Position numbers and translations under genes: made by a program. Source: Bin80 sp964291275 (lineage in GTDB: Bacteria > Bacteroidota > Rhodothermia > Rhodothermales > Bin80). From it: 64,000 nt of DNA. Positions 39,452 to 48,440 of the stretch are shown piece by piece. The notes below the pieces were generated by a model. That model searched no databases. It worked only from the letters and a program-made list of their open reading frames with translations, and was not told where the DNA came from. Within the stretch, counting starts at the first letter, position 1. Each line of letters begins with the position of its first letter. Where the stretch lies: positions 806,001-870,000 of the forward strand of contig OZ219800.1 of assembly GCA_964291275.2 (NCBI GenBank). Reading direction: 5' to 3'.

Positions 39452-39644
39452 CTGGTGTTGAAACCATATGTCCAGCACATAATGGAGATAGATGTTTGCA
39501 AGTATTGGAGAGATCACAGCGCCTTGTGGCGTACCTTGCTCACTTGCTTGCCACTCTCCATCCTCCATTATTCCCGCCTTTAAGAACTTTATGATGATGC
39601 GTAATAACCGCTCGTCTGCAATACGGTGGCGCAGAAAGCGCATC
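39452..39644 (-). pseudogene. I1 reverse transcriptase, middle piece
   Basis: Continues the N-terminal piece after the ORF-less intron: MRFLRHRIADERLLRIII then GEWQASEQGTPQGAVISP and LANIYLHYVLDIWFQHQ. Joining it to QQWL restores the family's normal sequence. It is cut within WFQHQ by the DDE transposon, whose 4-bp duplication ctgg (39452-39455) is kept once when rejoined. Confidence 0.85.
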
Positions 39645-40507
39645 GTAGAGTCAAGGGGCCGGCGCGGTGCTCTTAGGGTCCTGTGGCAATTCCATCGCTT
39701 TCGCTTTGGCCCTCAGTCAGGCTCCCGTAAGTCGTCTCCGGCCCCCTGCTCTCCGAACCGGGCGTGCGGGTTTCCCGCACCCGGCTCTCCAGGTGGATCA
39801 TGCGGCTCGTACTCGGATTACCATGCCTCAGTACAGTCCTGCCTGTTATGCAGACAATGGCACATTGCCTGCGGACAGACCAACTTCGCATGACATGCGG
39901 ACGGGCCTCGCTACGCCCCGCCAGCACCGTCGCCTTGACGATCCCTTCACTTATGCATGTGCAGATGCCGGACGCACTGACATTTTCCCAGATATTAGGC
40001 GTTGCCATTTTCCGATGCCCTTTGTCCTTATTATCTGCCCTCCAACCCTGCGGTCCCTTTCCTCAACAGGCGTTACCCCGCGTCTACGGTACTACGGACC
40101 ACTCCGCCACCCTGACGGACCGGCCTGCTCCTTACGGAGTTCCGGTTGCCGTGTGCCTCAGCACCGACAGGGCTTCCCGTGTTGCTACTTCCCTGATCTT
40201 CCATGCGTGCCAGCGCCAGTACCCCGGTGAGCCGTTCTGGTGCGCTTGTCGCTCGCTTCCCAAAACGTGCCAGTCTTCCCCATATGACCGGAAGGTCGAC
40301 ACTCACATTGATCGTTTCGAGGCCTGCTCGACGTTTACTGCACGTTCCGGCCCGCATGGTCGCTAAGCTACTCGCGTAGCCCGTTAAACCTCAGTGCTTC
40401 ATATCATTTCGTTACCTCCATAATACGCTAAGGCCGCTACCAACCGGAGCGACAGGTGTTGGGCGGGATTCGCACCCGCCACAGGAAAGCGCCTTTCCAC
40501 GGCGCAC
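39645..40507 (-). mobile_element. ORF-less group II intron, copy 1 (twintron in I1 RT)
   Basis: 863 nt. It starts gtgcgcc at 40507 and ends ctac at 39645 (GUGYG..AY). Domain V is at about 39755-39787 (gagccgggtgcgggaaac..cggttc). Domain VI has an AGAG/CTCT base stem, a bulged A seven from the end and an unusually long extended helix. No ORF with RT features fits inside. Removal rejoins QQWL to MRFLRHRIAD of the host reverse transcriptase, so it interrupts a gene inside another intron. Confidence 0.85.
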
Positions 40508-41166
40508 AGCCATTGCTGATCTACCATATCAAGGAACTTGCGAATATCCGCATCCACCACATAGTTCACATTCCGGCGTTCGATTACATACGCTAAGGCA
40601 TCCAGTGCATTATGGGCACTGCGGCCCGGCCTGAATCCATAGCTGAACCCGCAGAACTCATGCTCATAAATGGGCTCCAGGATACACTTTACAATTGCAG
40701 TCTGGACGATCTTGTCTTCCAGGGCTGCAATCCCGAGCGGTCGTGTCCCCCCGTCTGGCTTGGGTATATTTACCCGCCGACTTGGGGTTGCTCGAAACGA
40801 TCCACGGTGTACGCGCGTGCATAGATCCGCGATGCGCTGATCTACTTCCGCTTCGTACGCCTCCCATGTCACCTGATCCACCCCCGGTGATGCATCCCGC
40901 TTTAATGCGAAAAACGCCGCCCTCAGTGAATCCTCGCTGATATGGTGCAGTAACGTGGTAAGCTTCTCCTTTGGGTTCCGTTGAACGAATTCCCGTAGAC
41001 GCGCAATCCCCTGGTGCACACGTGCCCATTTCTGCGCATGGTGTGTGGTAGAATCTTGCGCCTTCCCCTCGGGTGAGGGCCTTGGCTCCTCCTGCTCCGT
41101 AGGTTGCCCCTTGTTCGCAGGTCTCACGGCTACTATGCCCTCATCTGACTTCTCCATTTTGTGCAT
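40508..41166 (-). pseudogene. I1 reverse transcriptase, N-terminal piece
   Basis: Encodes RT blocks 0-3: AFFALKRDASPGVDQVTW, RRVNIPKPDGGTRPLGIAAL, FCGFSYGFRPGRSAHNAL and YVVDADIRKFLDMVDQQWL. It is cut after the codon for Leu in QQWL by the ORF-less intron. The remaining pieces continue the frame at 39644 and 35454. The first in-frame Met is at 41166, just inside the I1 sequence adjacent to the introns A/B insertion. Confidence 0.85.
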
Positions 41167-41288
41167 CTTAGTCTTCGGCGTCTTCCGCCTTCTCTAAACG
41201 GCCCCGTACGACAACAGGGCAAAATGGAGAGTCAAGTAGCCGGGGGGAATCTCACCCCCCGGCCCTCACAGAACCGTGCGTGAGCCTC

Positions 41289-42614
41289 TCAACTCACACG
41301 GCTCCTACCATGCAGCCGTTCGGAATTGAATAAAGGTGAACCATGAAGAAACTCCCAGTGCACGAACAATCCCGAATCCCGACGAGCACGCTCTATTAAC
41401 CACGTAAACGCCCGAAGCCACCGACCACGGAAACGTTTATATTTCCGCATTAGCCACCGTGTTAGGTGACGGTCAATGCCTTCCAATGGCCGCCTTAATG
41501 CTGATTTAAAGAACGCACCGTAATAATCAATCCATCCACGTACCGTGGCATTGATCTTGCCCGCTATGTACGTAATCGGGTGTGGACTCATTCGAGCCAA
41601 CCTCCAACCATGGATCGTCTCTTGTACGGCCTTCATCGCCTTCCGACTTATCGCCGGATTGAACCCAAGAAAATTCCTCCCCCTCCGACTCCGTGTCTTC
41701 CGCGGTCGAAACGTATACCCCAGAAAATCGAACGAAGTGTTTGGAAATGAACCCCGAAAGTATGCCTGCTTGCAGTATACAATCTTGGTTTTCACTGGGT
41801 GCAAGGTTAAGTTGCAAGCCTTAAAGCGTTCCCTCAGCACCTTCCAGAGGTAGCGCGCTTGCTTCTTTGTCGTGCAATGGCATACGATGTCGTCTGCATA
41901 CCGCTCAAATGGAATGTGCGAATACCTCCGTTCCATCCATTTATCAAACGCGTAATGCAGAAACAGATTGGCCAGCAGCGGACTGATTACCCCGCCCTGC
42001 GGGGTCCCAACATCCCGAGCCTCTTCCGTCCCGTCTGGATGAATCACCGGTGCCGTCAGCCAACGCTCTATATATAAGAGCACCCACTTCTGATCCGTGT
42101 GTAGCCGGACCGCTTTCATCAACAGAGCATGGTCTATCGTATCAAAATAAGATTTGATATCCATGTCCAGTACCCAGGCCCGCTTCCAGCATCGCGTTCG
42201 CGTCTGCCGGAGTGCGTCATGGGCCGATTTGTTCGGTCGGTATCCATAGGAATCGGGATGGAACTCTCGTTCCAGTTCCGGCTCCAAAACCTGCTTCACC
42301 ACCATCTGTGCCACCCGATCCGCAACGGTTGGGATTCCCAAGGGCCGGACGCCTCCGTCCGACTTCGGAATATTTACCCGTCGCACCGGCTGTGGATGAT
42401 AACTGCCCGATGCCATTCGATTCCAGAGCTTGTAGAGATTATCCGCAAGCTTGGCCTCGAAATCTGCGATGGACTGCGCATCGATCCCCGCCCCGCCTTG
42501 GTTCGCCTTTACACGCTTCCACGCCTCCCAAACTTGTCGCTTGGTCACTGGAAACGGCTTTGCGTTTTGCGTTGAAGTCCTCCCTTTCGGTTGCTTCCTC
42601 GCGTCCTGCTGCAT
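41289..42614 (-). CDS. ltrA: Group II intron reverse transcriptase/maturase (intron A)
   Basis: 441 residues. RT blocks: RRVNIPKSDGGVRPLGIPTV, HPDSYGYRPNKSAHDAL, WVLDMDIKSYFDTIDHALL, GTPQGGVISPLLANLFLHYAF and YADDIVCHC. The maturase X part follows (FDFLGYTFRPRKTRSRRG, GWIDYYGAFFKSALRR). There is no HNH endonuclease, so insertion probably uses other primers. The stop codon falls in domain V. Protein sequence identical to that of intron B. Confidence 0.95.
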   Translation of the reverse strand: MQQDARKQPKGRTSTQNAKPFPVTKRQVWEAWKRVKANQGGAGIDAQSIADFEAKLADNLYKLWNRMASGSYHPQPVRRVNIPKSDGGVRPLGIPTVADRVAQMVVKQVLEPELEREFHPDSYGYRPNKSAHDALRQTRTRCWKRAWVLDMDIKSYFDTIDHALLMKAVRLHTDQKWVLLYIERWLTAPVIHPDGTEEARDVGTPQGGVISPLLANLFLHYAFDKWMERRYSHIPFERYADDIVCHCTTKKQARYLWKVLRERFKACNLTLHPVKTKIVYCKQAYFRGSFPNTSFDFLGYTFRPRKTRSRRGRNFLGFNPAISRKAMKAVQETIHGWRLARMSPHPITYIAGKINATVRGWIDYYGAFFKSALRRPLEGIDRHLTRWLMRKYKRFRGRWLRAFTWLIERARRDSGLFVHWEFLHGSPLFNSERLHGRSRVS

Positions 42615-43056
42615 GGTTCACCCCCTTCGCTCCTCTCCCGTTACAGGAGTCTCATCACTACTACGAGGTGATCCGCCCGTGTGGAGTGCCTTGGTACTCA
42701 ATGGCTTACAGGTACTGCCTGCTTGCCACGCTCCCTTCTCATCACTCCGACACGTTCCCACGTTCCGTATAAGGGCCCAAGTCGCATTCTCGCCACGTTT
42801 ATGCCGGAGGCCGGTTGGCCAGTAAGCAGGTCCCCGCCAACCTCGTCCCGGGATCAGGAGAATACCCCGGTTTTGACCATCTTCTAAGGACTTTCGACTC
42901 GTCATCCGTGATTCACTTGCGTTCGACTCTACGACTCTCACCTGACAGGTTCCTACACCTGCCTTTTCCCAGCACGCTCACCACCACACCTCTTTAGTGC
43001 AGCAGCTGTGGGCGGTTTGCAACCTCCGCCTGCACGGCGATTGCGGGGGGCCGTCC

Positions 43057-44491
43057 CATAAGCGTTAACTTGTTTCCTGTTTGATTATCTTTGGGTATCT
43101 CTACACGGGAATTGTCGTGATTTCAGCATTCTGAATTCTAACCGATTTGGTAGAATGTTGGATATACCTGTGATTGATCATTCAACCATCGTAATCAGAT
43201 GAAGGGAACCGTAACACGCGCGCCCGAGGAAGAGGATTGGGCGGTTGTGCTCTCGTTTTTACCGAAAAATTGGCAGGAGTTGGCCGAGGAATCTGGTGCA
43301 TTGCGCGGGCTACGTAAGGATAAGTCGCCGGAATGTCTACTTCGAACCTTGTTGATCCATTTAGGATGTGGTCATTCGTTACGAGAGACGGTCATACGAG
43401 CTCGTCAGGCTCAGATTGCGGATCTATCTGCGGTCGCATTGTTCAAGCGCCTGAAGAAGTCTCGTAGGTGGCTTCATGCGATGTGTGTTGCGCTGTTTCA
43501 GGAGCATGGAGTTGGCGTATCGGCGGGAGTGGGACGTCAAATGCGTGCGTTTGACGCGACCCACATCAGTGAGCCGGGACGTACGGGATCTCTATGGAGA
43601 CTCCACTACAGCATAACCCTACCTGCATTGGGTTGCGATTTTTTCAATTTAACAGCGACGAAAGGAAAAGGGACGGGGGAGTCCTTGAAGCAATTTCCCA
43701 TCCGGTCAGACGACTATATTTTGGTGGATCGGGGATATGCAACCGCTCTGGGAATCCAGCATGTGGAGGCATCTGGCGGCTATGTGACCGTGCGGGTCAA
43801 TACTGGAGCCTTGCAGTTCGAGACGAAGCCCGGCCAGTCCTTTGATTTATTAGCCTCCGTGGAATCGATCAAACAGGCAGGGAAGGCGGGGGTCTGGACG
43901 GTATTCATCAAAACCTTTCCCCCAATCCAAGGACGTATTTGTGCATTGCGCAAAGCAGACGAAGCCATCCAAGAGGCAGAGAATCGGATCTTAAAGACGG
44001 CAAAGCGCAAGGGGCATCGACCACGAGATGAAACCTTACGTTATGCGCGCTATGTTATCCTGTTTACGACCTTCCCGGTCGATGAATTTTCGGAGAACGA
44101 TATCCTGGAATGGTATCGATTACGCTGGCAGGTGGAACTGGTCTTCAAACGATTCAAATCATTGGCCCAACTGGGACATCTGCCGAAATTAGATGAGGAA
44201 AGTTCACAGGCGTGGCTCTACGGGAAGCTAATGGTTGCACTGTTGACCGAAAAAATCATCCGACATGCACGGACATTTTCCCCCTGGGGCTATCCAGTGC
44301 AGACGAAGTGCATGGAGAGACTTTAAGTTTGCACTGAATCAAGTTGTGCGGGCAATTGAGCCACACTACGCCTTGAAGGAAATGATTCAGCATTGGCCTA
44401 TCATTTCCAAGTCGCTGGCAGAGCCACCCAGACTCAGAAACTATCAAATTGAACGATATTTTTCTGTCACTAAAACAAGTTAACGCTTATG
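43057..44491 (+). mobile_element. IS4-family insertion sequence in intron A
   Basis: 1435 bp with perfect inverted ends cataagcgttaacttgttt (left) and its complement ending at 44491. An 11-bp duplication gggggccgtcc lies at 43046-43056 and 44492-44502, in the 5' domain region of intron A. Intron B keeps the uninterrupted sequence at the equivalent place. Duplications of this length are normal for IS4. Confidence 0.88.
43199..44483 (+). pseudogene. tnp: IS4 family transposase, frameshifted near the C-terminus
   Basis: The first frame (43199-44326) carries the DDE core: RAFDATHIS, YILVDRGYA and WYRLRWQVELVFKRFK, which fits Y-x2-R-x3-E-x6-K. It then shifts around 44300-44315 and stops early. 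The +1 frame continues with SAWRDFKFALNQVVRAI through AEPPRLRNYQIERYF, the family's usual C-terminus, to a stop at 44483 inside the inverted repeat. A single indel is the simplest reading. A truncated protein would keep the catalytic core but lose the conserved end. Confidence 0.85.
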
Positions 44492-44571
44492 GGGGGCCGT
44501 CCCCCATCCCTTATACAGTTCGTACATTTCGGCTATGTCATTGACTCACCTCCGTGTACTTCGTGGCACAC

Positions 44572-46466
44572 GTCAAGTAGCCGGGAGGAATCTCACCCCC
44601 CGGCCCTCACAGAACCGTGCGTGAGCCTCTCAACTCACACGGCTCCTACCATGCAGCCGTTCGGAATTGAATAAAGGTGAACCATGAAGAAACTCCCAGT
44701 GCACGAACAATCCCGAATCCCGACGAGCACGCTCTATTAACCACGTAAACGCCCGAAGCCACCGACCACGGAAACGTTTATATTTCCGCATTAGCCACCG
44801 TGTTAGGTGACGGTCAATGCCTTCCAATGGCCGCCTTAATGCTGATTTAAAGAACGCACCGTAATAATCAATCCATCCACGTACCGTGGCATTGATCTTG
44901 CCCGCTATGTACGTAATCGGGTGTGGACTCATTCGAGCCAACCTCCAACCATGGATCGTCTCTTGTACGGCCTTCATCGCCTTCCGACTTATCGCCGGAT
45001 TGAACCCAAGAAAATTCCTCCCCCTCCGACTCCGTGTCTTCCGCGGTCGAAACGTATACCCCAGAAAATCGAACGAAGTGTTTGGAAATGAACCCCGAAA
45101 GTATGCCTGCTTGCAGTATACAATCTTGGTTTTCACTGGGTGCAAGGTTAAGTTGCAAGCCTTAAAGCGTTCCCTCAGCACCTTCCAGAGGTAGCGCGCT
45201 TGCTTCTTTGTCGTGCAATGGCATACGATGTCGTCTGCATACCGCTCAAATGGAATGTGCGAATACCTCCGTTCCATCCATTTATCAAACGCGTAATGCA
45301 GAAACAGATTGGCCAGCAGCGGACTGATTACCCCGCCCTGCGGGGTCCCAACATCCCGAGCCTCTTCCGTCCCGTCTGGATGAATCACCGGTGCCGTCAG
45401 CCAACGCTCTATATATAAGAGCACCCACTTCTGATCCGTGTGTAGCCGGACCGCTTTCATCAACAGAGCATGGTCTATCGTATCAAAATAAGATTTGATA
45501 TCCATGTCCAGTACCCAGGCCCGCTTCCAGCATCGCGTTCGCGTCTGCCGGAGTGCGTCATGGGCCGATTTGTTCGGTCGGTATCCATAGGAATCGGGAT
45601 GGAACTCTCGTTCCAGTTCCGGCTCCAAAACCTGCTTCACCACCATCTGTGCCACCCGATCCGCAACGGTTGGGATTCCCAAGGGCCGGACGCCTCCGTC
45701 CGACTTCGGAATATTTACCCGTCGCACCGGCTGTGGATGATAACTGCCCGATGCCATTCGATTCCAGAGCTTGTAGAGATTATCCGCAAGCTTGGCCTCG
45801 AAATCTGCGATGGACTGCGCATCGATCCCCGCCCCGCCTTGGTTCGCCTTTACACGCTTCCACGCCTCCCAAACTTGTCGCTTGGTCACTGGAAACGGCT
45901 TTGCGTTTTGCGTTGAAGTCCTCCCTTTCGGTTGCTTCCTCGCGTCCTGCTGCATGGTTCACCCCCTTCGCTCCTCTCCCGTTACAGGAGTCTCATCACT
46001 ACTACGAGGTGATCCGCCCGTGTGGAGTGCCTTGGTACTCAATGGCTTACAGGTACTGCCTGCTTGCCACGCTCCCTTCTCATCACTCCGACACGTTCCC
46101 ACGTTCCGTATAAGGGCCCAAGTCGCATTCTCGCCACGTTTATGCCGGAGGCCGGTTGGCCAGTAAGCAGGTCCCCGCCAACCTCGTCCCGGGATCAGGA
46201 GAATACCCCGGTTTTGACCATCTTCTAAGGACTTTCGACACGTCATCCGTGATTCACTTGCGTTCGACTCTACGACTCTCACCTGACAGGTTCCTACACC
46301 TGCCTTTTCCCAGCACGCTCACCACCACACCTCTTTAGTGCAGCAGCTGTGGGCGGTTTGCAACCTCCGCCTGCACGGCGATTGCGGGGGGCCGTCCCCC
46401 ATCCCTTATACAGTTCGTACATTTCGGCTATGTCATTGACTCACCTCCGTGTACTTCGTGGCACAC
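44572..46466 (-). mobile_element. Group II intron B (younger tandem copy, intact)
   Basis: 1895 nt, 5' end at 46466 (gtgtgccacg after 5' exon cctgggaga) and 3' end at 44572 (ctacttgac), directly joined to the 5' end of intron A. The upstream exon at 46467 is the body of I1. It contains an intact reverse transcriptase gene, domain V and domain VI. Confidence 0.9.
44630..45955 (-). CDS. ltrA: Group II intron reverse transcriptase/maturase (intron B)
   Basis: 441 residues, identical in sequence to the RT in intron A, with the same YADD catalytic motif and maturase domain. Since this intron is not interrupted, this is the more likely source of active protein, and it could also act on intron A RNA. 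Its stop codon overlaps domain V, as in intron A. Confidence 0.95.
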   Translation of the reverse strand: MQQDARKQPKGRTSTQNAKPFPVTKRQVWEAWKRVKANQGGAGIDAQSIADFEAKLADNLYKLWNRMASGSYHPQPVRRVNIPKSDGGVRPLGIPTVADRVAQMVVKQVLEPELEREFHPDSYGYRPNKSAHDALRQTRTRCWKRAWVLDMDIKSYFDTIDHALLMKAVRLHTDQKWVLLYIERWLTAPVIHPDGTEEARDVGTPQGGVISPLLANLFLHYAFDKWMERRYSHIPFERYADDIVCHCTTKKQARYLWKVLRERFKACNLTLHPVKTKIVYCKQAYFRGSFPNTSFDFLGYTFRPRKTRSRRGRNFLGFNPAISRKAMKAVQETIHGWRLARMSPHPITYIAGKINATVRGWIDYYGAFFKSALRRPLEGIDRHLTRWLMRKYKRFRGRWLRAFTWLIERARRDSGLFVHWEFLHGSPLFNSERLHGRSRVS

Positions 46467-46763
46467 TCTCCCAGGTCCCGACAAAGTGTGTACATGCGTC
46501 CATGAGTTCTTCGACACCGTGGGCCTGTATGCCATCTCACCATAGCGATGACATACATGTTGCCTTCGACCATTACCACGGCCTCGGCGACCCAGATCAT
46601 GACCATTTCGATGCTCATTAGCTCTGGCCACACGCACCGCTACCGACGCTTCGCAGGGATCCTCGCGGATCACTACGCACGGCTCGCGGAAATATGTGTT
46701 TCGGTTAAACTTCATATTGCAGGACTTGCACCCGCTACACTTTTGCCAGTTAGCCTGGCGCAC

Positions 46764-47104
46764 AGCAATTTCATCTGAATACACAATCGAATGAGGGATA
46801 GCGCGGGATGTATGGCAGAAATTCCCGAAAAATCACCGTTTAGAGGAAAATAGGGGACAGAGGTAAGTACGTAAAGAAAAAGTGATTATATAAATTACAA
46901 TCACATACTAAATGACACTGAGTCGAAACATAGTGTAAAAAAACCCTGAATACGACCACTTCGGGGGCATTCAGTGTCACTATCTATTTTGGTTTGGGAA
47001 TTCAGGCTAGGTGGAAGTATTGGGCTCGCTAGACCAAGAATTGCCAAACGTATGCGCCAGGTATTAGCAGAATCAGTTCCTCACGCACCCCCCTTACTAC
47101 CGTC
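46764..47104. other. Intergenic region upstream of intron I1
   Basis: No gene recognised. It holds the 5' flank of intron I1, a possible terminator at 46946-46974 nested in a 9-bp inverted repeat (tgacactga at 46913-46921, tcagtgtca at 46971-46979), and a lone copy of the DDE transposon end sequence (gggaattcagg around 46996-47006). Confidence 0.55.
46946..46974 (-). terminator. Probable rho-independent terminator of the HTH gene
   Basis: On the minus strand the arms ctgaat and attcag with a 17-base loop are followed within two bases by seven T. It lies about 130 bp past the stop of the HTH gene at 47105-47524. Confidence 0.5.
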
Positions 47105-47524
47105 CTATTTGGGAGAAGATGCTCCGCTCTTAGGTTCACTTATACTGGCTGGATCCTGCGCTGGCGACGCGTTTTCTGACTCGGCTGCTCCCTCTGTTTC
47201 AGGTTCACGCGCAGACGTCAGGCCACCATTGTAGCTTCCGTCCAATGCGCGCCCGAGTGCCGACAAAATCCGGTCAACATCCAATCCCACAGCCAAGGCA
47301 TATGCCTTGGTCAGACTGCGTAAATAGACCTCATGAAAACTCTCGTTATGATACAAGCCACTGGTCTCGTAGTCTTGTAATACTGATTTAGGGATGCGCG
47401 TTTCAACGTAAATAGTCTCTAACGAAACTCCTCGCTTTTTTCTGAGGGTACATAGATCACGTGCATACCAACGCCTTGCCTCTTCAAATTGTCCCGCGGC
47501 CATTCCTTTAGGATGGTTAACCAT
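47105..47524 (-). CDS. Helix-turn-helix protein (RodZ N-terminal/HTH_25-like)
   Basis: 139 residues. Residues about 20-90 form a Cro/RodZ-type HTH (LCTLRKKRGVSLETIYVETRIPKSVLQDYE, then VYLRSLTKAYALAVGLD). The C-terminal third is a low-complexity acidic/Ala/Ser tail. There is no transmembrane segment, unlike full-length RodZ, so it is a soluble or truncated relative. Possible DNA-binding or scaffold role; function unknown. Confidence 0.75.
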   Translation of the reverse strand: MVNHPKGMAAGQFEEARRWYARDLCTLRKKRGVSLETIYVETRIPKSVLQDYETSGLYHNESFHEVYLRSLTKAYALAVGLDVDRILSALGRALDGSYNGGLTSAREPETEGAAESENASPAQDPASISEPKSGASSPK

Positions 47525-47859
47525 TGATCCAGCATGTCATTTACAGCCAAGCAGTGTAGCAAAATAAGGAAATTTATTCAAACCCCAAGGCAGATACTGT
47601 CATGCTTTGATAAACTGGACTATGCAATGAAAAACGTCCAGCTAACAGATTAGCATTCTATTATCAACTGCCTCTGTTCTCCAAAAAATGGGAGCCATGG
47701 GAAAACCTGGGCCTTTACCACATGAAGGGAGGTGAACACAAGCAAAACATCCATCCCAGATAGTATTGTCCTTATCCCAGCAGGACAAACCTACAAGGAG
47801 GAAATCTGAGCGCACACGCCAGTCAGTCGAGGACTGCTTGCCTGCGCTGCTCAATCCCG
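47525..47859. other. Intergenic region between HTH gene and tRNA-Pro
   Basis: 335 bases with no ORF or fold that I can support. It may contain the HTH promoter. Confidence 0.4.
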
Positions 47860-47933
47860 TCGGGACGGCGAGATTCGAACTCGCGACCCCTTCAACCCCA
47901 TTGAAGTGCGCTACCTGGCTGCGCTACGTCCCG
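47860..47933 (-). tRNA. tRNA-Pro (GGG)
   Basis: 74 nt on the minus strand with paired acceptor ends (cgggacg/cgtcccg), a D arm with gcgc pairs, an anticodon stem cttca/tgaag with loop atggggt (anticodon GGG), and a T arm gcgag-ttcgaat-ctcgc. The 3' CCA is not encoded. Confidence 0.93.
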
Positions 47934-47943
47934 GGATCAACAA

Positions 47944-48279
47944 CTACGCTAATTGCTGCCTGATGTTCTCTAAGAACAAGCGCAAATTCAGCAGCTCCTG
48001 ACGTTTCATACTATGCTGAACAGGTGACGCCTCGCCTTCGTTCTCCAAGATCTGTCTAGCACCGGCTAATGTGTATTTGTTCACGCGCAGAAGTTCGTGA
48101 ATCCGATAAGCTGCCTCTAGATCCTCCCTCGTGTAAGTCCGTCGACCAGCATTATTTTTTCTGGGATTGAGCTGGGGAAATTCATTTTCCCAATAACGTA
48201 GAACATGCGTCTCTACTCCAACGAGTTCCCCTACCTCCCCGATCGAGTAGTAGAGTTTTGTCATTTTGTCCTTAGCCAT
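47944..48279 (-). CDS. MerR family transcriptional regulator
   Basis: 111 residues. The winged HTH (YYSIGEVGELVGVETHVLRYWENEFPQLNPRK) and wing (GRRTYTREDLEAAYRIHELL) are the MerR DNA-binding domain. The remainder is a short dimerisation helix, with no Cys-based metal site or effector domain. Members of this short type are widespread in Bacteroidota. The start could be Met6. It is close to the tRNA-Pro gene and has no obvious operon partner. Confidence 0.92.
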   Translation of the reverse strand: MAKDKMTKLYYSIGEVGELVGVETHVLRYWENEFPQLNPRKNNAGRRTYTREDLEAAYRIHELLRVNKYTLAGARQILENEGEASPVQHSMKRQELLNLRLFLENIRQQLA

Positions 48280-48440
48280 CAGAGTATTTAGTATTTGGAA
48301 AAGAGATTGTCACCATAGTCGGTCAAGAATTTGAACAAGATAGCTCATATGAACTTGGCGTGTCACACGCGTAGGGGATGCGTCGAAGTTAGTTGGTTAA
48401 AGGGAGCGTGATATAACACTTTCAACTTATATCACATTCC

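Larger units (their letters stand above)
41231..44571 (-). mobile_element. Group II intron A (older tandem copy, split by IS4 element)
   Basis: 5' end at 44571 (gtgtgccacg), 3' end at 41231 (..ctacttgac). Minus the IS4-type element and its 11-bp duplication the length is 1895, identical to intron B. Domain V is near 41287-41320 (gagccgtgtgag..acggttc), and domain VI has the branch A before cttgac. It lies directly downstream (3') of intron B with no spacer. A and B differ by only two bases that I noticed. Confidence 0.88.
34748..46763 (-). mobile_element. Host group II intron (I1), inflated by nested insertions
   Basis: Minus-strand intron. The 5' end is at 46763 with gtgcgcc (GUGYG rule). 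The 3' end is at 34748, where domain VI (GCGG/CCGC base stem, bulged A) is followed by ccgcgat, placing the branch A eight bases from the end. Domain V lies at about 34788-34819 (starts gagccggatgcg). Subtracting tandem introns A and B (5236), the ORF-less intron (863) and the DDE element plus 4-bp duplication (3997) from 12016 leaves about 1920 bases. That is a normal RT-encoding intron; the RNA part is then only about 417 bases, as in compact group IIC-like introns. It is probably dead unless it splices around its insertions. Confidence 0.85.

Noticed and set aside
39667..40366. Plus-strand open frames of 187-200 residues inside the ORF-less intron
   Set aside because: They are shared by copies 1 and 2 because the intron is shared, show no protein family, and lie across catalytic RNA domains.
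44265..44483. Separate 72-residue gene after the IS4 transposase
   Set aside because: Its sequence is the normal C-terminus of the same transposase in a shifted frame.
41545..46338. Plus-strand open frames within introns A and B (for example 186 and 148 residues)
   Set aside because: They are antisense to the conserved reverse transcriptase or lie in the 5' ribozyme region; no family features.
41231..46466. Tandem introns as an assembly duplication
   Set aside because: The copies differ at two positions or more, one contains an IS4 element with its own duplication, and the junction is exact; still worth a read check.
34804..46763. A retron, DGR or Abi reverse transcriptase system
   Set aside because: Domain V/VI and GUGYG..AY ends are present for each RT; no template/variable repeats or msr/msd-like RNA.
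46428..46784. 118-residue minus-strand frame at the 5' end of I1
   Set aside because: It spans the intron boundary and domain I; composition and position fit catalytic RNA, not a gene.
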